From Alteromonas profundi (GTDB lineage: Bacteria > Pseudomonadota > Gammaproteobacteria > Enterobacterales > Alteromonadaceae), in the NCBI RefSeq assembly GCF_010500865.1, contig NZ_JAAAWN010000012.1, forward strand, positions 1 through 64,000: a stretch of 64,000 nucleotides of DNA. Reading direction: 5' to 3'. Positions within the stretch are counted from its first letter, which is position 1, and each line of letters starts with the position of its first letter. Below the pieces are notes generated by a model. It saw only the letters and a list, made by a program, of their open reading frames with translations. It was not told the origin of the DNA and did not search any database. Made by a program: the position numbers and the translations under genes. Positions 59,045 through 64,000 of the stretch are shown here, piece by piece.

Positions 59045-60388
59045 TCAATTGGCGACTTTACGAACAGTTTCTGCGATATGTTGCGCCCACTTATCCGATT
59101 CGGCGCTATCATCTGATTCCACCATAACCCGAATAAGGGGTTCAGTTCCACTTTTGCGCAGCAATACACGCCCTCGCTTTCCTAAGGCCGCTTCTGCTTC
59201 CACTTGAGAGGCTTTAACTTTCTCATGGGACAAATAGTCTACCCCCGCATTTTGATAGCGAACATTGATAAGTCGTTGTGGGAACATATCAAAACCACTA
59301 CTTAAATCGTGTAAATTCATATCGGCGCGTAACATAGCAGCAATAACTTGCAACCCAGCCACTATGCCGTCTCCTGTTGAAGATGTAGAAAGGTTAAGGA
59401 TATGGCCAGAATTTTCGCCCCCTATGGTCCATCCTTTTTCTTGCAGTAATTCCATCACATAACGATCGCCTACATTGCTGCGGGCAAAAGGAACACCCAG
59501 ACGGCTAAGGGCAACTTCCAAGCCCAGGTTACTCATTAGGGTGCCAACCACACCGCCGTTAAGTTTGCCGCTTTTAAGCGCATCGCGAGCAATCATATAC
59601 ACAATCTGATCGCCATCAATTACGTTACCGAGATGATCTACCATCATAATGCGATCACCATCGCCATCCAGCGCAAACCCTAAGTCAGCCTGATGGCTTT
59701 TTACTGCCTCAACAATCGCAGCCATAGAGGTAGCGCCTACATCTTGATTGATGTTCAAACCATTTGGAGAGGTGCCAATTTCTACCACATTGGCCCCGAG
59801 CTCACGAAGCACGTTAGGGGCAATATGGTAGGTAGCACCGTGGGCACAATCTACGACAATTTTTAGCCCAGTTAATGACAATTTCGAGGGGAAAGTCCCC
59901 TTACAAAACTCGATATATCGGCCCGCCGCATCATTAATGCGCGTCGCCTTACCCAATTTATCTGACGCAACGCATGTCATAGGTTCATCAAGCATGGCCT
60001 CAATTGCAGTTTCAATATCATCATCTAACTTAAAGCCGTCCGCTGAGAAAAATTTAATGCCGTTGTCGTAGTAAGGATTATGTGAAGCACTAATAACGAT
60101 ACCGGCTTCCGAGCGGAAGGTTTTAGTTAGGTAGGCAATGGCAGGTGTGGGCATGGGACCAAGTAAGCCGATATCGATACCCGCTGCGGATAAACCTGCC
60201 TCTAACGACGACTCAAGCATATACCCAGAAATCCGAGTATCTTTACCAATAAGTACTTTATTGGTACCTTTTCCGGCAAGCACTTTTCCGGCTGCCCAAC
60301 CTAATTTTATGACGAATTCGGGATTAATATTACTCTCACCCACTTTGCCGCGGATGCCATCAGTACCAAAATATTTGCGCTGCGCCAT
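59045..60388 (-). CDS. glmM: Phosphoglucosamine mutase
   Basis: This enzyme converts glucosamine-6-phosphate to glucosamine-1-phosphate for UDP-GlcNAc, peptidoglycan and LPS synthesis. It has 447 residues. The N-terminus [13 protein letters not shown] and the phosphoserine loop [16 protein letters not shown] distinguish GlmM from the hexose mutase at 12.8 kb. DGDGDRIMM binds metal and [12 protein letters not shown] binds phosphate. It is 15 bases after folP, as in E. coli. Confidence 0.96.
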   Translation of the reverse strand: MAQRKYFGTDGIRGKVGESNINPEFVIKLGWAAGKVLAGKGTNKVLIGKDTRISGYMLESSLEAGLSAAGIDIGLLGPMPTPAIAYLTKTFRSEAGIVISASHNPYYDNGIKFFSADGFKLDDDIETAIEAMLDEPMTCVASDKLGKATRINDAAGRYIEFCKGTFPSKLSLTGLKIVVDCAHGATYHIAPNVLRELGANVVEIGTSPNGLNINQDVGATSMAAIVEAVKSHQADLGFALDGDGDRIMMVDHLGNVIDGDQIVYMIARDALKSGKLNGGVVGTLMSNLGLEVALSRLGVPFARSNVGDRYVMELLQEKGWTIGGENSGHILNLSTSSTGDGIVAGLQVIAAMLRADMNLHDLSSGFDMFPQRLINVRYQNAGVDYLSHEKVKASQVEAEAALGKRGRVLLRKSGTEPLIRVMVESDDSAESDKWAQHIAETVRKVAN

Positions 60389-60403
60389 TTATCGTTATCC
60401 TTA

Positions 60404-61225
60404 TTAAATCTGGTTCAACATGTTCACAATTTTTACTGCATCACTCGTTTCCTGAACGTCGTGAACACGCAGAATTTGAGCTCCCATTTGGGCAGCAATT
60501 GTAGCGACTGCCACACTCCCCGCCAAGCGTTCATCAACATTTCTATTGAGCAGGTTGCCAATCATAGATTTACGGGACATACCCACCAATAACGGAAACC
60601 CTAACTCAAGAAGGCGAGGAAGGTATTTCAATAACGCGTAGTTATGTTCTAGGCTTTTGCCAAAGCCATAACCGGGGTCGAAAATGATGTTCTCTTTTCT
60701 TATACCGGCATCAATACACACCTGTGCTTGTGTACATAAAAACGCCCCCACTTCTTCGACCACGTCATCATACTGTGGGTTTTGTTGCATACTGCGGGGC
60801 TGCCCTTGCATATGCATTAAACACACAGGAACACCGGCTGCAACCGCTGCATCTAACGCGCCCGGTTCACGCAACGCCCTCACATCGTTAACGAGCGCGG
60901 CTCCCGCTTTTGTGGCTTCTTCAATCACCACGGCTTTACTGGTATCTATCGAAATAACGCAGTCTATTTCCCGATTCAGTCGTTCAATAACGGGAATAAC
61001 TCGGTCTAATTCCTCTGTTTCATTGACAGCCTTGGCGCCGGGGCGCGTGGACTCACCGCCCACATCAATAAAACTTGCGCCTTGTTCTACCATTTTACGC
61101 GCATGCGCTATTACTTGATCTAACGAAGTGTGCTGCCCCCCATCAGAAAATGAATCTGGGGTAACGTTCAAAATACCCATCACTTGCGGGCGAGATAAAT
61201 CTAAGTTACGGGTGGCAAACTGCAT
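60404..61225 (-). CDS. folP: Dihydropteroate synthase
   Basis: This folate-synthesis enzyme condenses p-aminobenzoate with the pterin pyrophosphate and is the target of sulfonamides. From ATG 61225 it has 273 residues; a GTG three codons upstream is an alternative. MGILNVTPDSFSDGG and GASFIDVGGESTRPG are the two DHPS signatures. IFDPGYGFGKSLEHNY follows. The start lies only about 30 bases past the ftsH terminator. Confidence 0.95.
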   Translation of the reverse strand: MQFATRNLDLSRPQVMGILNVTPDSFSDGGQHTSLDQVIAHARKMVEQGASFIDVGGESTRPGAKAVNETEELDRVIPVIERLNREIDCVISIDTSKAVVIEEATKAGAALVNDVRALREPGALDAAVAAGVPVCLMHMQGQPRSMQQNPQYDDVVEEVGAFLCTQAQVCIDAGIRKENIIFDPGYGFGKSLEHNYALLKYLPRLLELGFPLLVGMSRKSMIGNLLNRNVDERLAGSVAVATIAAQMGAQILRVHDVQETSDAVKIVNMLNQI

Positions 61226-61257
61226 AGTGCTCACTTTTTTATTCTAAGGTGTAAACA

Positions 61258-61284
61258 AAAAACGCCAGATTAACTGGCGTTTTT
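61258..61284 (-). terminator. Intrinsic terminator after ftsH
   Basis: The stem AAACGCCAG/CTGGCGTTT with loop ATTAA is followed by TTTTTTG on the minus strand, about 27 bases after the ftsH stop and just before folP. Confidence 0.85.
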
Positions 61285-61310
61285 TTAAACTCTAAATGAA
61301 AACCAACGCG

Positions 61311-63257
61311 TTAGCTTGGTATATCGCCTGGCTTACCTACAGAGGGCTTATCAACGCCATCATTGGTAATTTCGCCTTCACGAGCTGGCTTACCGCCGCT
61401 TGGCTTATCGCCCCCTTTCGGCGCGCGGTCATCCCAATCTGCAGGCGGACGAACTTCTTTACGCTTCATCAAATCATCAATTTGCTTAGCATCTATGGTT
61501 TCGTACTTCATAAGCGCATCTTTCATCGAATGAAGAATATCGATATTTTCTTCAAGAATTTTATGTGCGCGATCATAGTTGCTATCAATTAACGATTTAA
61601 TTTCTGCATCAATGGCTCTAGCGGTGTCATCAGACATATTCGTGGCCTTAGACATAGATTTACCTAAGAACACTTCACCTTCATCTTCCGCGTAAAGCAT
61701 AGGTCCCATCTTAGTAGAAAGACCCCACTGTGTAACCATTTTACGGGCTATCTCAGTAGCACGTTCAATGTCATTAGAAGCACCCGTAGTCACCTTGTCA
61801 TCGCCGTAAATAATTTGTTCGGCAATTCGACCACCAAACAAGCTAGATATCATACTTTCAAGGTGTTGCTTAGAGTGACTCACGCGGTCTTGCTCTGGCA
61901 AGTACATTGTCACACCTAACGCTCTACCGCGAGGTATAATAGATACTTTGTAGACAGGATCATGTTCTGGAACCAAACGACCTACGATAGCGTGACCCGC
62001 TTCGTGGTATGCGGTCATTTCTTTCTCAGACTCTGTCATAACCATAGACTTACGTTCTGAGCCCATCATGATCTTATCTTTGGCTTTCTCAAATTCTTCC
62101 ATTGAAACCAAACGCTTGTTACCTCGAGCGGCAAACAACGCAGCTTCATTAACAAGGTTGGCTAAGTCAGCACCAGAGAAACCTGGAGTACCGCGGGCAA
62201 TCACGCTGGCTTCAACGTTGTCAGACACAGGCACTTTGCGCATGTGCACTTTCAAGATTTGCTCGCGGCCACGAATATCCGGCAGACCTACAACAACTTG
62301 ACGGTCGAAACGGCCAGGACGCAATAACGCAGGGTCAAGAACATCTGGGCGGTTGGTCGCAGCAATAACAATAATGCCTTCGTGGCCTTCAAAGCCGTCC
62401 ATTTCTACCAGCATTTGGTTAAGCGTTTGTTCACGCTCATCGTGACCACCACCTAAACCTGCTCCACGCTGGCGACCTACTGCATCAATTTCATCAATGA
62501 AAATAATACAAGGGGCCGCTTTCTTCGCTTGTTCAAACATGTCACGTACACGGGATGCACCCACACCAACGAACATCTCAACGAAATCAGAACCAGAGAT
62601 AGTAAAGAACGGAACTTTTGCTTCACCTGCAATGGCTTTTGCTAATAAGGTTTTACCCGTGCCTGGAGGACCTACCATAAGCACGCCCTTAGGAATTTTA
62701 CCGCCTAGCTTCTGGAACTTAGAAGGATCTCTTAGGAAATCGACGAGTTCAGACACATCCTCTTTCGCTTCATCACACCCTGCTACATCAGCAAACGTGG
62801 TTTTAATTTGGTCTTCGCCTAAAAGACGGGCTTTACTCTTACCAAACGACATTGCTCCGCGACCACCGCCGCCTTGCATTTGACGCATGAAAAAGATCCA
62901 CACACCAATAAGCAGAAGCATGGGGAACCAAGAGATAAAGATAGACGTTAAAATTGACTGTTCTTCTGGTGGTTCACCATAAACTCGAACGTCGTTTTTA
63001 ACTAAGTCTGATACTAATTTATCATCGAAGTAAGGTACGTTGGTTTGAAACGTTTCCCCTGAACGCTTTGTACCACGAATCTCGCCATCATTACTGATGC
63101 GAACTTCACGGATATTTCCCTGTTCAGCTTCTCTTAGGAATGTTGTGTAATCTGTTTGTGACCGAGCTGATTCACTAGGTGAAAAGCTCTGGAATACAGA
63201 CATCAACACAACGGCGATAACCAACCATAAGATTAAATTTTTTGCCATATCGCTCAA
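61311..63257 (-). CDS. ftsH: ATP-dependent zinc metalloprotease FtsH
   Basis: This membrane-bound AAA+ protease degrades misfolded membrane proteins and regulators such as LpxC. Its 648 residues have two N-terminal helices (about 6-25 and 100-122) around a periplasmic domain. The AAA domain has Walker [14 protein letters not shown], Walker [12 protein letters not shown] and the pore loop [15 protein letters not shown]. The zinc site is HEAGHAIVG, with a downstream acidic ligand. The C-terminal tail is Gly/Lys/Pro-rich. It lies downstream of rlmE. Confidence 0.97.
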   Translation of the reverse strand: MSDMAKNLILWLVIAVVLMSVFQSFSPSESARSQTDYTTFLREAEQGNIREVRISNDGEIRGTKRSGETFQTNVPYFDDKLVSDLVKNDVRVYGEPPEEQSILTSIFISWFPMLLLIGVWIFFMRQMQGGGGRGAMSFGKSKARLLGEDQIKTTFADVAGCDEAKEDVSELVDFLRDPSKFQKLGGKIPKGVLMVGPPGTGKTLLAKAIAGEAKVPFFTISGSDFVEMFVGVGASRVRDMFEQAKKAAPCIIFIDEIDAVGRQRGAGLGGGHDEREQTLNQMLVEMDGFEGHEGIIVIAATNRPDVLDPALLRPGRFDRQVVVGLPDIRGREQILKVHMRKVPVSDNVEASVIARGTPGFSGADLANLVNEAALFAARGNKRLVSMEEFEKAKDKIMMGSERKSMVMTESEKEMTAYHEAGHAIVGRLVPEHDPVYKVSIIPRGRALGVTMYLPEQDRVSHSKQHLESMISSLFGGRIAEQIIYGDDKVTTGASNDIERATEIARKMVTQWGLSTKMGPMLYAEDEGEVFLGKSMSKATNMSDDTARAIDAEIKSLIDSNYDRAHKILEENIDILHSMKDALMKYETIDAKQIDDLMKRKEVRPPADWDDRAPKGGDKPSGGKPAREGEITNDGVDKPSVGKPGDIPS

Positions 63258-63368
63258 TGCTACTAACCTCTAAAAAAACCGAAAGTCTGCTTGTTAGAGT
63301 AACAATATTGAATATTGTTCACTTAACCTACAACCTTTCGCAACGAAAATCGCTTACTCGAAAGAGTA

Positions 63369-63998
63369 CTACACTTTATACCCACAAGCCACCAAATACA
63401 CTTCACGAGAACGCGAGCGGGATGAATCTGGTTTACGTGTTTTTATGCTGGTAAATGAACCGCGCAATGCCCGCAAATATTCATCAAAGCCCTCTCCCTG
63501 AAAGACTTTAATTGCAAAGCTACCGCCTGGTTTAAGTACCTGATGACACATATCTAACGCAAGTTCGCACAGATACATAGATCCAGCTTGGTCAACAGAT
63601 GCGTTGCCTGACAAGTTAGGTGCCATATCAGATAACACTACGTCTACGTTCTTTCCGCCAATTCTGTTCAAAAGTGCATCTAAAACTGCATCTTCGCGAA
63701 AATCGCCTTGTAAGAAGTCTACCCCTACAATGGCATCCATAGGTAAAATATCACACGCAATAACTTGTCCGTTATCGCCGACTAATTCTGCCGCTAACTG
63801 AGACCATCCCCCTGGCGCAGCACCTAGGTCGACTACTGTCATACCCGGTTTAATAAGCTTATCTTTTTGCTGCACTTCTTCTAATTTGAAGAAGGCACGA
63901 GAACGCTTACCCTGCTTTTGTGCTTTTTGCACATAATGGTCATCAAAATGTTCTTGTAGCCAACGTTTACTGCTGGCGGAGTGTTTCTTTTTTGTCAT
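63369..63998 (-). CDS. rlmE: 23S rRNA 2'-O-methyltransferase RlmE
   Basis: This is a heat-shock-linked methyltransferase (also RrmJ/FtsJ) that modifies U2552 of 23S rRNA on the 50S subunit. It has 209 residues, complete at the window edge. [18 protein letters not shown] is followed by the SAM motif [15 protein letters not shown]. The catalytic K-D-K-E residues fall in [16 protein letters not shown] and [14 protein letters not shown]. It is transcribed towards ftsH with a 111-base gap. Confidence 0.96.
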   Translation of the reverse strand: MTKKKHSASSKRWLQEHFDDHYVQKAQKQGKRSRAFFKLEEVQQKDKLIKPGMTVVDLGAAPGGWSQLAAELVGDNGQVIACDILPMDAIVGVDFLQGDFREDAVLDALLNRIGGKNVDVVLSDMAPNLSGNASVDQAGSMYLCELALDMCHQVLKPGGSFAIKVFQGEGFDEYLRALRGSFTSIKTRKPDSSRSRSREVYLVACGYKV

Positions 63999-64000
63999 TC

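Overview
The window looks like a chromosomal segment of a marine gammaproteobacterium of the order Alteromonadales, most probably Alteromonas or a close relative. This rests on the E. coli-like TCA block (gltA divergent from sdhCDAB-sucABCD), a smc-zipA-ligA block instead of mukBEF, moderate GC content, and protein sequences that resemble E. coli but are clearly diverged. Nearly everything is housekeeping. There is no prophage, CRISPR array or complete insertion sequence; the only clear mobile DNA is a group II intron fragment at the left edge.

Layout. (1) 1-12.1 kb: an intron fragment behind the sucD terminator, then sucDCBA and sdhBADC on the minus strand, a 0.7 kb divergent control region, and gltA on the plus strand. 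(2) 12.1-20.1 kb: mixed single genes, namely a DUF3429 membrane protein, phosphomannomutase, glutathionyl-hydroquinone reductase, tcdA, two unknowns, rimO and a short-chain dehydrogenase. (3) 20.2-26.4 kb: the envelope block kdsB-ycaR-lpxK-msbA-comEC (minus strand), in the E. coli order but without ycaQ. (4) 26.4-34.3 kb: a DUF2062 protein, then ligA, zipA and smc. (5) 34.5-42.1 kb: cysZ, a secreted Sel1-repeat protein with a zincin motif next to nlpI, cdd, a 43-residue membrane protein, an orphan gene between inverted repeats, a DUF1244 protein and pnp. (6) 42.5-46.3 kb: an MscS-type channel, proA and proB, with a strongly structured leader upstream of proB. (7) 46.3-57.5 kb: the accessory-looking part. 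It begins with 1.3 kb of gene-free DNA and continues with a small membrane protein, an SDR/DUF2878 pair, a phosphatase-lipid kinase fusion, gdhA, a hemerythrin, a YqaE/Pmp3 peptide, a proline-rich membrane protein with a possible broken N-terminus, and a c-di-GMP GGDEF/EAL protein. (8) 57.7-64 kb: tRNA-Leu(GAG), secG, tpiA, glmM, folP, ftsH and rlmE, close to the E. coli rlmE-ftsH-folP-glmM-secG-leuU order.

How the genes work together: gltA, sdh and suc cover citrate synthesis and the 2-oxoglutarate-to-fumarate arc of the TCA cycle. kdsB, lpxK and msbA make and flip lipid A-Kdo. glmM feeds the cell wall, folP folate, and secG/ftsH membrane protein traffic and quality control. proBA and gdhA are glutamate-linked amino-acid steps. 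Most transcription units end in clear intrinsic terminators, and these define the operon boundaries used here.

The most interesting items are the proB leader RNA, the nlpI/zincin pair, the phosphatase-DAG-kinase fusion, the inverted-repeat-flanked orphan gene, the possible frameshifted lipoprotein at 54.7 kb and the intron at the sucD terminator.
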